Of a stretch of 64,000 nucleotides of DNA, positions 25,462 through 35,002 are shown piece after piece. Made by a program: the position numbers and the translations under genes. Every line of letters begins with the position of its first letter. The first letter of the stretch is position 1. This DNA comes from JABDIY01 sp963751955 (GTDB lineage Bacteria > Actinomycetota > Acidimicrobiia > Acidimicrobiales > SZUA-35), in NCBI GenBank assembly GCA_963751955.1, contig CAVVWM010000017.1, positions 16,771 to 80,770 on the forward strand. The letters run 5' to 3'. The notes under the pieces were generated by a model. That model saw only the letters and a program-made list of their open reading frames with translations, did not search any database and was not told the origin of the DNA.

Positions 25462-27450
25462 ATGCATAGCAAGTGGTCACATAAGACGGTGATAGCCGTC
25501 CTCGCTGTTGTAGTGGCCGGAGGTCTGGCAGCCGTCGAGTCCCCCTCCGGCGCAACCGGGCTTCTTGACGAGCGGGGACATTTCGCCGATCTCGTTGAGT
25601 GGCCGATCGTGCCCATCCACACCGCCCTGACCTCAGACGGTCTGGTAATGAGCTACGGCACAACCACAACGGGGGAACAGTCCGGGTTGCTGACCTACGA
25701 CATCTGGGATCCGGTATCGGGGACCCATCTGACGATGGACAACACCACCCAGACCGATCTTTTCTGCTCGATCCAGGCGATCGATCCCTTCACCGATGAG
25801 ATGTTGACTATCGGCGGCGACGACGGCACCTATGGCACAAGTTTCGGTGACAACACGGTCACAACGTATTCCACGATTGACGGTCTGCGTTCGGGCACGT
25901 CGATGAAGTACGCACGCTGGTATCCGACTGCGACCACCTTGCCCAACGGCGAAATCCTCATACAAGGGGGCGGGGTCGAGGGAGTCTACGGCGACGGGGT
26001 ACTCACGCCGGAGATCTACACCTCCGGATCCGGCTGGCGTGAACTCACCGGAGCCACCAGCGAATACGCCTACGGAAACGACCAATCTCGATGGTGGTAC
26101 CCGCGCTCGTGGGTTGCCCCTGACGGCTCGGTATTCGGTCTGAGCGGTTCGCATATGTACTCCCTCGATCCGAGTGGCGACGGCTCCATCACACCCCTGG
26201 GAACGTTTCCCGGGAACAACATCGGAGCAACATCGACCGCGGTGATGTTCCGTCCGGGAAAGATTCTTCAGGTCGGCGGTGGTGCTTTCCATACCGAGGA
26301 TTGGAGCCAAACCGGCTCCAACGCGGCGACCGTGGTCGATATCAACGGCTCGAGCCCGGTGCTGACCCCGGCTACCTCGATGCTCAACCAGCGTCACTGG
26401 GCGACCGCCACCGTGCTAGCAGACGGTGATGTCTTGGTGTCCGGGGGCTCGACGGTTCAGAACGCAGATTCCGGCCCTGTGGCGTACCAGCCCGAGCTTT
26501 GGGATCCCGACACCGACACCTGGACCACAATGGACTCGCACCAGAAGATGCGGCTCTATCACTCGTCGTCTCTCCTCCTGCCTGATGCCCGCGTTCTGAT
26601 CGGCGGTGGAGGTCAACCCGGTCCACAGCTCAACCTCAACGCCGAGGTGTACTCGCCGCCCTACCTCTTCGATGGGGACCAGCCCGCCGTCCGGCCCGAA
26701 ATCACTTCTGCTCCTTCAAAGGTGCGTTATAACGAAGCCTTCGAAATCGAAGTGGAAGGTGATGTTGCCGCCGTTTCGTTCGTTCGTACCGGTGCGACGA
26801 CTCACTCCTTCGATGCCTCCACCCGCTGGATGGAACTAGATATCTCCGGTACAAACGGAGAGCGGATTGTTCGAGCTCCTGCCAACGCCAATCTGGCTCC
26901 ACCCGGGAGCTACATGTTGTTCGCCCTCGATAGCGACGGCACCCCATCGGTGGCGAAACTCATCGAAATCGATCCCGGCGAGCCGGTCGTCGATCCAGGT
27001 GATCCCGACCCCACACCCGAACCCGGCACGGTGGCCGACGCTGAGAGCCTCGACGAACTCCTGGCTGCAACCGACTATGACCCTGTGGTGCATGGCAACA
27101 TCCTGCGGCTCTATCGGGCGTTCTTCGGTCGCGAGCCCGATCTCGCCGGGGCAAAGTACTGGATTCACGATATCTACCAGTCCGGTGAGGAGTTCGCCGA
27201 CATCATCGAATGGTTCGCCAGTCCCGAACAAGTCGAATTCGCAAGGCAATACGCCGACATCGCGCCCAGCGACCACGCCGCTTACCTCGAACGGGTGTAT
27301 GACAACATGCTCGGCAGGGTGCCTGACAGTTCAGGCTTCAACTACTGGCGCTCAATGATGGACGACGGCACGCTCAACCGCGCCAGGGTGGTGCTCTACG
27401 TCGGGCTTGACACCGAGTTCGTCAATCGATTCCCCTATCGGGCCAGCTAG
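25462..27450 (+). CDS. Secreted copper-radical oxidase (galactose/glyoxal oxidase type) with DUF4214
   Basis: A 662-residue exported protein. A signal peptide covers about residues 1-28; a seven-bladed Kelch-type propeller follows to about 400, then a DUF1929-type C-domain (AEVYSPPYLF onward), a Pro-Asp linker, and DUF4214 (about 540-660). The residues that build the copper/Cys-Tyr site in galactose oxidase have equivalents: Cys 102 (DLFCS), Tyr 154 (RWYPTATTLPNG), Tyr 366-His 367 (RLYHSSSLLLPD) and His 448 (TTHSF). It should oxidise an alcohol or aldehyde to make hydrogen peroxide; the substrate is unknown. ATG 25462 is chosen because it begins the signal peptide. The next gene, 10 bases on, shares the DUF4214 tail. 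Confidence 0.87.
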   Translation: MHSKWSHKTVIAVLAVVVAGGLAAVESPSGATGLLDERGHFADLVEWPIVPIHTALTSDGLVMSYGTTTTGEQSGLLTYDIWDPVSGTHLTMDNTTQTDLFCSIQAIDPFTDEMLTIGGDDGTYGTSFGDNTVTTYSTIDGLRSGTSMKYARWYPTATTLPNGEILIQGGGVEGVYGDGVLTPEIYTSGSGWRELTGATSEYAYGNDQSRWWYPRSWVAPDGSVFGLSGSHMYSLDPSGDGSITPLGTFPGNNIGATSTAVMFRPGKILQVGGGAFHTEDWSQTGSNAATVVDINGSSPVLTPATSMLNQRHWATATVLADGDVLVSGGSTVQNADSGPVAYQPELWDPDTDTWTTMDSHQKMRLYHSSSLLLPDARVLIGGGGQPGPQLNLNAEVYSPPYLFDGDQPAVRPEITSAPSKVRYNEAFEIEVEGDVAAVSFVRTGATTHSFDASTRWMELDISGTNGERIVRAPANANLAPPGSYMLFALDSDGTPSVAKLIEIDPGEPVVDPGDPDPTPEPGTVADAESLDELLAATDYDPVVHGNILRLYRAFFGREPDLAGAKYWIHDIYQSGEEFADIIEWFASPEQVEFARQYADIAPSDHAAYLERVYDNMLGRVPDSSGFNYWRSMMDDGTLNRARVVLYVGLDTEFVNRFPYRAS

Positions 27451-27460
27451 GCAAACAGGG

Positions 27461-28630
27461 ATGGAAAGACACGCAGGCACAGGGCTGGGGCGGCGACTCG
27501 CGCCGAGCCTCGTTGTTGCTTCGGTTCTGCTCAGCCTTTTCGCAGTTGTTCCCGCGGCATTAGGTGAGAGCCGGCCCGTGTTTGTTCACCCTTTCGTCTG
27601 TGGCACCGAATACACATCGCAGTCGTACAGCCATCTGTATTACTCAGAGGGCCGGAGTCACGGTCCCGGTCCACTCCGGTACGCACCTCTGGACTTCCAA
27701 CAGCCGGGCGATGCCGACGACGGTGATCCTGTACTCGCCTCCGCTGGAGGCATCGTGTACCGATTCGACGAGTTCGATGCGGCGATGGTCGGGAAAGGCT
27801 ACGTAGTTCTCATCGATCACGATGGCAACGGCCCCAATATTGGCTGGGATACCTACTATGGCCACCTCGAGGACTCGACTCGCGCCGAGGCTGGCTCGAT
27901 CGTCCAACGCGGTGACGTGATCGGCTACATGAGCGATAGCAACGCGGAGCCCGATAACCATCTCCACTATGAACAGCGACTGAACGGCGATGCCGAACTC
28001 GTCGAGTTCGACCGAGTTCAGGTTCCGTACTGGCTGGACAACGTCGATGGTCAACCTGGCTTGTGGGCACCGGATCCGGCGAGCCAGCAGCAACAGGCAG
28101 CAGGTTCCGCAGGTCCCCATACCGTGGGCCCGAGCACGAACTGCCCAAATAGCCCAGTTCCCAAGATAAGCACCACCACCGCAGCGCCACCTGCCAACCC
28201 TCCACCGGAGTTGGCTGATGCCACGACCATTGACGAGATTGTGGCGGCCCAAGGGTACAAGCCCGTATCTCACGGCGAGATTCTCCGTCTCTACCACGCC
28301 TTCTTCGGTCGGGAGCCCGACGTGACGGGTGCGAAGTACTGGATCGTCGACGTGTACGAGACCCAAAGCGGAGACTTGGATCAAATCACCGGATGGTTCG
28401 CCAATCCCGCCCAACCAGAATTCGCCATACAGTACGCCGACATTGCAGCTGATGATCACGAGGCGTTCCTGGAACGGGTCTACAACAACATGTTGGGGCG
28501 GGTTCCTGATCCTGCTGGTTTTGCATACTGGCTCGGGCTCATGAACGACGGATCACTGACCCGTCCCGGAGTTGTTCGCTATATCGGTACCGACACCGAG
28601 TTCATCCGCAGCTACCCGTACGGATCCTGA
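27461..28630 (+). CDS. Secreted M23-like (LytM) protein with DUF4214
   Basis: A 389-residue exported protein: basic N-terminus and signal segment (about 12-36), an M23 metallopeptidase-like domain (about 55-180), a Gln/Pro/Thr-rich linker and a C-terminal DUF4214 module (about 265-385). M23 enzymes cut peptidoglycan cross-bridges using zinc held by HxxxD and HxH. Here HxH is present (HLHYE, His 167 and 169) and a His is found in YGHL (135), but the first zinc His is replaced by Tyr (YAPLD, 74-78). It may thus be a non-catalytic binding or regulatory form. The DUF4214 tail is clearly homologous to that of the preceding oxidase, with which it is probably cotranscribed. Confidence 0.82.
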   Translation: MERHAGTGLGRRLAPSLVVASVLLSLFAVVPAALGESRPVFVHPFVCGTEYTSQSYSHLYYSEGRSHGPGPLRYAPLDFQQPGDADDGDPVLASAGGIVYRFDEFDAAMVGKGYVVLIDHDGNGPNIGWDTYYGHLEDSTRAEAGSIVQRGDVIGYMSDSNAEPDNHLHYEQRLNGDAELVEFDRVQVPYWLDNVDGQPGLWAPDPASQQQQAAGSAGPHTVGPSTNCPNSPVPKISTTTAAPPANPPPELADATTIDEIVAAQGYKPVSHGEILRLYHAFFGREPDVTGAKYWIVDVYETQSGDLDQITGWFANPAQPEFAIQYADIAADDHEAFLERVYNNMLGRVPDPAGFAYWLGLMNDGSLTRPGVVRYIGTDTEFIRSYPYGS

Positions 28631-28639
28631 TCGCTCAGT

Positions 28640-30554
28640 TCAGTCCTTGGTCTCGTCGAGCTTTTGGAGCATCAAGACACCAGCGATGCTCATGAAGTGG
28701 TGCTCGGTCACGAGTCCCACCAGGAGCCCATTGTCAACAACCGGAAGCGCGCCGATTCCGAAGGACCGCATGATTTCGAGCGCACGAAGCGGTGCCATGC
28801 TCGGTGGCACGCAGACTGGATCGGTGTGCATCACATCGGCCACCGAAAGCTCGGTCCATTTACGACTCTCGTCCTTGGTCGCCATCACTCTCAGAAGACG
28901 ACGGTAGGAGAGGATTCCGATGATCCCTTGATTGCCATCCTCGACCAGGATCTGGCGGAGTCGATGCCAGTCCATCAGGTTGGCAACAAGGTCGAGTGGA
29001 TCCTCGGATGTCACGGTGACAAGGTCGCTCACCATGATCTGTTCAACGGTGCGGAAATTGTGTTCCCAGCTACCGCCCTCTTCGATTGTGGCCAGGTTCC
29101 ACTCCGATATCGCATTCCCAACTGCTTGCCGGGACGCCATAGCAGCGGTGAGACTGTTGAGGCGTTGACCCAGACCCCCCTTGGGTTTCATCGAGCGCAT
29201 CGATGATATCTGCCACCGATTGCCGGTTTGCCCTGACTTGACGCGGCGCTCGATCACACCCAGGTAGCGTTGGATGTCGGCAGCGTCGACGCCCATCGAG
29301 CCCAAGCCACTTTCTGCGACGGGCAGCAGAGTGTCGAGCATTAGAGCCGCTGCGGGGTACTCCTGATCATCGATCCAAGTCATCGAGGACGCAAGGCCCT
29401 CGCGGGCACCGCTGACGAAGTTGGCGCGGGCGGAATCGAAACTGGCGATCCTGCTTACCTCGCCGAATTCGTTGGCGCCACCTTTCATCAATCCGAGCCA
29501 TAGCGCTGCGTTTGCGATCTCGTCGGTTGTCGTGGGCCCCGACGGAAGGGTTCGGTTCTCCACACGTAGGTGAGGGACTCCATCCATCACGCCGTAGCAC
29601 GCTCGGTTCCAGCGCCATACTGTGCCGGTGTGCATCCGTACCGCCGCGAGAGACGGGACGTCGCCCCGTTCGAGAACATCGAAGGGGTCTTCATGTTCAT
29701 CGGGCGCTAGCAGTGGCCGGTAGCGGGTGATGTCTTCCTTGAAAAGCTCGGTAACTGATCTCTCCACCCATCGTGAGCCGAAGGTGACACGGCCCTCGCG
29801 TTGGCGCAGGTGTTGTCCCGAGCGGCGGGTGTCGACCGACTGCTCGAACAGGGGAATTCGGGTCTCCGCCCACAGGTGTTTTCCGAACAGGATGGGCGAG
29901 TTGGTGCACGCGGCCAGTATTGGACCGGCGAGGAACTGAGAGAGGTTGTAAGTGTTGGCGAACTCTTCGGGCGAAACCTCGAGGTGAACCTGGAAACTGG
30001 CGTTGCAGGATTCCGACATCACCGAGCCCTGGCGAACGTGCAACTCGTCCACTCCGGAGATCTGGAGATCCACATCCTCGCCCCGCATTTCCATGAGAGC
30101 TTGGTTCAGCGCGAGGTAACGCGGGTTCTGCACCATGTTGGTGAGTTGGAGATCGCTGAGTCGCAGCGTGGGCAGGATGCCGGCAAGGATGATCTCGTGG
30201 TCCATGGTTTCGAGCCAGCCGGCGGCAGTGGGTCATGAGCGTGTCGAGCTGGGTGTGGATCGCGCTGAAGCAGGAGCCCGTGAATCGCTGTGGGTCGAGA
30301 TTGATCTCGAGGTTGTAGGCGCCGATTTCGGTGGTGAAATGGGGATCATCGATGGCCTCGAGCAATTCGATCGCGATCGGGGACGCCTGCCACGCCTTGT
30401 CGACGATGAACATTTCCTGCTCGGCGCCGATATGGGGTTGAGACGAATCGAACATTCCGGCTTCGAGCATGTGTTCAAGCGCATGAACGTCCCGCAACAT
30501 CCAGTTCATTGCTATCTTCCGTTGCTCGATGGCCCCGGCTGTTTGTACTCCCAT
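28640..30554 (-). CDS. GCS2-type carboxylate-amine ligase fused to CBS domains, frameshifted
   Basis: A ligase of the glutamate-cysteine ligase family 2 (glutamine-synthetase-like fold), expected to join a carboxylate to an amine with ATP. The first 110 residues or so contain HIGAEQEMFIVD and EIGAYNLEINLDP. The rest of the ligase domain (GILPTLRLSD, HLRVENRTLPSGPT) is in a second frame. A pair of CBS domains, adenosine-nucleotide sensors, closes the protein (VEQIMVSDLVTV and VADVMHTDPVCVPP). The frame changes between about 30206 and 30230; dropping one base, for example one G in CTGGCTC, gives about 637 residues. ATG 30554 follows an AAGGAC site. It heads away from the secreted pair and ends nine bases from it. 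Confidence 0.83.
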
Positions 30555-30597
30555 AACTAGGTCCTTTCGGTATCCCGTTTGCCCTGACCCACTCTCA

Positions 30598-31326
30598 TCA
30601 AACCGCTCGACCCAGGTACTGGGGGAGCATCTCCCGCCACAACGGCCAATCATGTGCCCACTCAGGACCCCATGGATCCACTCGGTTGGGAACTCCAACC
30701 GATCCCAGCACGCTGGCAACGTGCCAAGACTCACCCATGTCTTCATTGGGACCTTCGCCCGAGGCGAGCACAATCGAGCATTGCCGCAGCTTGCTCATGT
30801 GTTCCTCATCCATTGAATGAAGATAGTGAATCGGGGATGCCCAAATGAAGTTCTCGTCGAAGGGTCCATCCATGAATCGCTCGAGATTGAACGTGCCGCT
30901 CATGCAGATTGCATGGCGAAATGTCTCTGGATACCGGCATACGGCGCTGAGTGCGTTGAACGCACCGATTGACGCTCCGGCCGTGATGATCTCGATGTCG
31001 TCGCTTTGGCAGTCGGCGCGGATGGCAGGCGCCAACTCGTTGCCGATGAACTCCACGAAACGACGTAGGATCCACGAGCGGTGAAGGCTGCCTCCCTCTT
31101 TCATGAGCATCGCTCGACCGTTGATGCTGTCACACGAGTAGACCTTGATGCGCCCTTCTTCGATCAGCGGTGCGCACGAAGCAACAACGTCAAAGCGCTC
31201 GATCTCCAACGCGTCCCCGCCAGCGGTCGGGAAGACGAGAACGGGTACCCCGTAGTCTCCCCACCGCGCCACCTCGACAGTTCGATCAAGAAGAGGGGAG
31301 TGCCAGCGGTCGACAACTCTTGTCAT
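30598..31326 (-). CDS. Esterase, alpha/beta-hydrolase fold (esterase D-like)
   Basis: A 242-residue cytoplasmic hydrolase. The nucleophile elbow is GASIGAF (Ser), and a His in HDWPLWREMLPQYL is in the usual place near the C-terminus; FPTAGGDALE early on probably forms the oxyanion site. ATG 31326 is fixed by a GGAGG six bases upstream; the open frame extends further but without similarity. It lies between the GCS2-CBS ligase (43 bases) and an ATP-grasp gene (16 bases) in a leftward operon. It may release or trim a product of the ligases. Confidence 0.85.
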   Translation of the reverse strand: MTRVVDRWHSPLLDRTVEVARWGDYGVPVLVFPTAGGDALEIERFDVVASCAPLIEEGRIKVYSCDSINGRAMLMKEGGSLHRSWILRRFVEFIGNELAPAIRADCQSDDIEIITAGASIGAFNALSAVCRYPETFRHAICMSGTFNLERFMDGPFDENFIWASPIHYLHSMDEEHMSKLRQCSIVLASGEGPNEDMGESWHVASVLGSVGVPNRVDPWGPEWAHDWPLWREMLPQYLGRAV

Positions 31327-31342
31327 CTGGGCCTCCGTGATC

Positions 31343-32572
31343 TCATTGGTCGTCACGCCAGTTCTGTATTCGGGACCAGAACATCTCGGTGAATTCGTCC
31401 ACCTCGTGATCGGGATACATCGCCTCCACCTTCTGACGGACCGCGTCCCGGGCGGTCTCGGTACCGAAGAATCTGTGGAGCAACTCATCGAGGCCCGAGA
31501 GGTGGGTATCGCAGAACTCATCGAACCGATCCGCTTCCAATCGTTCCCTTGCCAAAGCTGCATAGCCGCTGAGCTTCTCTTCATAGGAGGCATCAGTATC
31601 AGCGATGTCGAAGAACGGCTGCCAATTCATGTTCGGCTGAACCGGTCGTTTGGTTGCCGCACAGAACAACGACCACCGAAGGTTCGCACCGATCAGCCAG
31701 GGAAAGTGATAATGCAGCGAAGTGACCTGGGAATCAGGGCATGGATTGGCGAAATCTATGGGAAACCACGTGGAGTTCTGCCGGAGTGCCTCGCAGCTGT
31801 TGAAGTCCCAGCCGAAGAAGGAGTTGATGGTCAGTGTGGTGTCGATGAGATGCTGGCGCTGATCGTCGGGAATGCCACCGTCATCGGAGGTGTAACGATC
31901 ATGCAGCGCGGCACCGGGGTCATATCGGACCACTCGAACCTGGGGTCCAAGCCCGATGCAGCGGATGAAAAGGTCGTGAGGGTCAACCGCCTGTTGGAGA
32001 TGCATCAAGTAGGTGCCGCTCTCGTCATAGATCCGCTGAAGGTCTTCGATGTTGTCAATTCGGCTCACGCCGGCCCAACCGCCACCGTCATAGGGTTTGA
32101 TGTACATCGGGTACCCAACCTTGTTCCCCAGCTCCTCGAGATCGAACATCTCCGCGTACCGTTCGAGTGTCACCTGTAGATCTGGCTGAGTGAGGTAACT
32201 CTTGGGGGGCACCATCCACGTGGTGGGGATCGGCATTCCAAGCCGCATCATCGCGGAATAGGAGGTATGTTTTTCGTTTGATTGGATCGACCAGGGATTG
32301 TTGAAGACATACAGGCCGTCGAGCACGATCGCTTTCTTGATCCATTCCCTGCTCGCCCCATACCAGTGCGTCAGCCGGTCGATCACCACGTCGTAGCTGG
32401 TTGGCTGGCGCAAATAGAACGGCTTGATCTTGACTCGTTCCACGTCGAACCGAATTGAGTCGCCGTCCATTTTCACGGTGAGGTCGAGCTGACGGAGGAT
32501 TGCTTCGTAACAGATGGGCCAACACACGTCGGCGCCAAGCGATAGACCGATCTTTCTTCGAACCTCAGGCAT
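31343..32572 (-). CDS. ATP-grasp ligase, type distinct from the three paralogues
   Basis: A 409-residue ATP-grasp protein, probably forming an amide through an acyl-phosphate. Visible features are NNPWSIQSNEKHTSY before the grasp, the ATP-binding YIKPYDGGGWAGVSRI, FIRCIGLG with an Arg, and a late acidic set in WFPIDFANPCPDSQ. It differs from the other three ATP-grasp proteins in the cluster and looks closer to RimK-like or alpha-L-glutamate-ligase-like enzymes (tentative). ATG 32572 has GGGGAG upstream. The start overlaps the end of the second esterase gene by eight bases. Confidence 0.82.
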   Translation of the reverse strand: MPEVRRKIGLSLGADVCWPICYEAILRQLDLTVKMDGDSIRFDVERVKIKPFYLRQPTSYDVVIDRLTHWYGASREWIKKAIVLDGLYVFNNPWSIQSNEKHTSYSAMMRLGMPIPTTWMVPPKSYLTQPDLQVTLERYAEMFDLEELGNKVGYPMYIKPYDGGGWAGVSRIDNIEDLQRIYDESGTYLMHLQQAVDPHDLFIRCIGLGPQVRVVRYDPGAALHDRYTSDDGGIPDDQRQHLIDTTLTINSFFGWDFNSCEALRQNSTWFPIDFANPCPDSQVTSLHYHFPWLIGANLRWSLFCAATKRPVQPNMNWQPFFDIADTDASYEEKLSGYAALARERLEADRFDEFCDTHLSGLDELLHRFFGTETARDAVRQKVEAMYPDHEVDEFTEMFWSRIQNWRDDQ

Positions 32573-33782
32573 CGTTTTTGCTCCCCATCTTGTCCAACCC
32601 AACACCTGTCGCAGGATCGGGTCTCTGGAATGGTCTCACATCTCGCGGCCGGAAGGAGTCGGCAAATAGCCACGGGAGCCCAAGGCCAAGATTGTCGCGC
32701 CAACAACCCCAGGTGTGCCCGTCCCGTGCTTCTGCCATCAGAACGGTGGTGTCGGTATTGGCCAGAATCGGTCGTAGCGCGCGATTCTCACAGATCAGCG
32801 GTTCAAAAATGCCACAACTCATGAATGCGCGATCGGTCACTCGGATGGGGTTTGCTACGAAGCCACTCACGAATTCCGTGACCGGTTTCCAGAGTGGTTC
32901 GGCTCGCTCAAGACCATCCGGCGAGGCACCACTGAATGAACCCGACTGCAGAAGCAACTTCCCAAACGTCTTCGGGAAACGAGCAGCGGTTGAAAGGGTG
33001 GCGATCGCGCCGAAGCTTGCTCCACCCAGACAGCGACTGTCGCGGTCACCGATCAGCGGGAGGTGTCCCTCCAGATAAGGAACCAGCTCGTCGGCTACGA
33101 AACGGGCGTGTCGCTCGTCGTTTGCGTATTCTGCCAGGCGATCTCCCGGATCACAAAAGGCCACAACGAGCTCGGGCGTCAGGCCACGGTGGATCAGATT
33201 GTCGAGCACCGTTGCTGCATCGGCATAGTGCAGGTAGTCGGATCCGTCGTGCATGATCAGCAACGGGTATCGATGTTCGGGCTCCATCGAGAAGTCGTGG
33301 GGCAGGTAGAGGTTCACGTGAATCGCCCGACTCAGATGAGCACTGGGGATCGTGAGGGACCGCTGAAGGCCCTCTTCAGCTTCGGGGTCACGGAGCGCCC
33401 ACGGCGGGACCGTATACCCGTGGGATCGGCACACCGAGTTCTGACCGAACGGGTTGCGAGCCTCGAACGGGTTCAGCGGATCCTCGGTGTCGTATTGATG
33501 CGTCCCGTCGGTGATGTGGAGCTTGTATTCGAGTCGAGTTCCGGGCGGAAGTGATAGGGAAAGAAGCCACCAGTCCGACTCGCCCAACCGTTCGAACGAC
33601 AGGTCATCGGGTAGACCGAACCCGAAGTGGATCAGCCGCACAGCGTCAACGTCACCTCGATAGGCGAAGGTGGTGGCGTCCTCAGCGGTGATCGGGAAGC
33701 CGCGCTCGAACACCAGGCGATCCAACCGGGTGGGAATCAGGCTCGGTTCAGGCGGGACTCGCACGGCGAGAAGATCGCTCAT
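32565..33782 (-). CDS. Enterochelin-esterase-like hydrolase with N-terminal early-set domain
   Basis: A 405-residue protein resembling Fes/IroD-type esterases: an N-terminal beta-sandwich (about 1-110), then an alpha/beta-hydrolase domain. The nucleophile Ser is in LGGASFGAIATL and the catalytic His in DGHTWGCWRDNL, matching the family's end motif. No signal peptide is seen, so it acts in the cytoplasm. ATG 33782 overlaps the stop of the preceding ATP-grasp gene (ATGA), so the two are coupled. Siderophore hydrolysis is the textbook role of the family, but no siderophore synthesis or uptake gene is near. A peptide or ester product of the local ligases is the more natural substrate (inference). 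Confidence 0.84.
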   Translation of the reverse strand: MSDLLAVRVPPEPSLIPTRLDRLVFERGFPITAEDATTFAYRGDVDAVRLIHFGFGLPDDLSFERLGESDWWLLSLSLPPGTRLEYKLHITDGTHQYDTEDPLNPFEARNPFGQNSVCRSHGYTVPPWALRDPEAEEGLQRSLTIPSAHLSRAIHVNLYLPHDFSMEPEHRYPLLIMHDGSDYLHYADAATVLDNLIHRGLTPELVVAFCDPGDRLAEYANDERHARFVADELVPYLEGHLPLIGDRDSRCLGGASFGAIATLSTAARFPKTFGKLLLQSGSFSGASPDGLERAEPLWKPVTEFVSGFVANPIRVTDRAFMSCGIFEPLICENRALRPILANTDTTVLMAEARDGHTWGCWRDNLGLGLPWLFADSFRPRDVRPFQRPDPATGVGLDKMGSKNDA

Positions 33783-35002
33783 TGCGAGTGCACCTTCACC
33801 GACCTGCCGATCTCATCGAGAACATGACGCAGGTGGTCATAGTCCTGATGGCGTGCCCGTACCCAGGCATTGGCCATGTAGCCGGCGTCGACACCCTGGG
33901 TCGGTGTTCCGGGATCGGGCAGGTGTGAATCGATTATCAGTTCGCCGAACCGGGTTTGCATCTCGTCGATGCCGCTGTAGCCGGTGATCACCCCGTCCCC
34001 TTCGGGTCTCAGCGCTACGATGCCAGCGGCAAATCGCCGCGATGCCTGCCGGTCGGTGGAACCGTGAACCAGAAGCTGAGCCCATTCTCGGTAGAGATCG
34101 AGATCGTTTCCGGCACCGTACAGATCCCAGGCGCGTACCCCGGGCGGCCGGCAGCCGATCTCGGAGAAGACCAGGCCCTTGGGCCCCGAGAACCATTCCA
34201 TATGTGTTGCCGATGTTCCAATTCCCAGTGCGTGTATGACCCTTCGGCCCATTTCTCGTACTTCGCCGTAGTCGGGGACGGAGTCCAATCGATTCGTGGC
34301 GATGAATTGCGGTGAGATCCAACGGGTCCTCATCGCCTCGAGAACGTTGGGATAGTAGTGACTCGCGAAATCATGTTCCACGTGCCCATCTACCGAGATT
34401 GTGTCGTAGAAGCCCTCATGGCCTTCCATGAACTCCTCGACAGCAACCGACACCCCTCGGTTGACCCCTGAAAGCTCGAGCGCATCTGCGAGATCGCTGT
34501 CGCTGTCAACTCGGTAGGTACCTGATGCGCCCGCACCATCTGGCGGCTTCACGATGAGCGGGTAGCCCACCTCGGCGGCGAAGGCCCGAACCTGGGCAGC
34601 ATCTGCGGTTCCCAAGGATCGAGCGCAGGGAACCCCAGCTTCCCTCAGCACCTGCTTCATCGTCGGTTTGTCACGACAAAGGAAAGCAGTCCTGACCGAT
34701 GTTCCCGGAATCGTGCAGGCCTCCCTGACCCGTGCAGCGGTCATCGTGTGTGCTTCAATCGTCGCTTCGAGACGGTCAACCCACAGTCGATCCTGAATCC
34801 ACCGAACAGCAGCTTCAACCGCCCGATCGTTGGTCACTGAATCGACCTGCTCGTAGTGGGTGAGCCAGCCCTTCACATCGTCGTCGAGCCAGTACTTGGG
34901 TCGTTCGCCGATTCCGATGACGGTGGCACCGACCTCGGCCAGGGCGCGGGCGAACTGCTTCTGGTTGTCCGGAAAGCTGGGCTCCAGGAGAATGACGTTC
35001 AC
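33779..35002 (-). CDS. ATP-grasp ligase paralogue 1
   Basis: A 407-residue carboxylate-amine ligase-like protein. It has an N-terminal pre-grasp domain (VNVILLEPSFPDNQKQFARAL), the ATP-binding LIVKPPDGAGASGTYRV, HMEWFSGPKG and the metal-binding EIGCRPPG. It is similar over its whole length to the two rightward genes at 35083 and 36300. The frame runs on to 35428, but GTG 35002, with AGGTGG just before it, gives the same N-terminus as its paralogues. First gene of the leftward operon. Confidence 0.86.
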   Translation of the reverse strand: MNVILLEPSFPDNQKQFARALAEVGATVIGIGERPKYWLDDDVKGWLTHYEQVDSVTNDRAVEAAVRWIQDRLWVDRLEATIEAHTMTAARVREACTIPGTSVRTAFLCRDKPTMKQVLREAGVPCARSLGTADAAQVRAFAAEVGYPLIVKPPDGAGASGTYRVDSDSDLADALELSGVNRGVSVAVEEFMEGHEGFYDTISVDGHVEHDFASHYYPNVLEAMRTRWISPQFIATNRLDSVPDYGEVREMGRRVIHALGIGTSATHMEWFSGPKGLVFSEIGCRPPGVRAWDLYGAGNDLDLYREWAQLLVHGSTDRQASRRFAAGIVALRPEGDGVITGYSGIDEMQTRFGELIIDSHLPDPGTPTQGVDAGYMANAWVRARHQDYDHLRHVLDEIGRSVKVHSQ

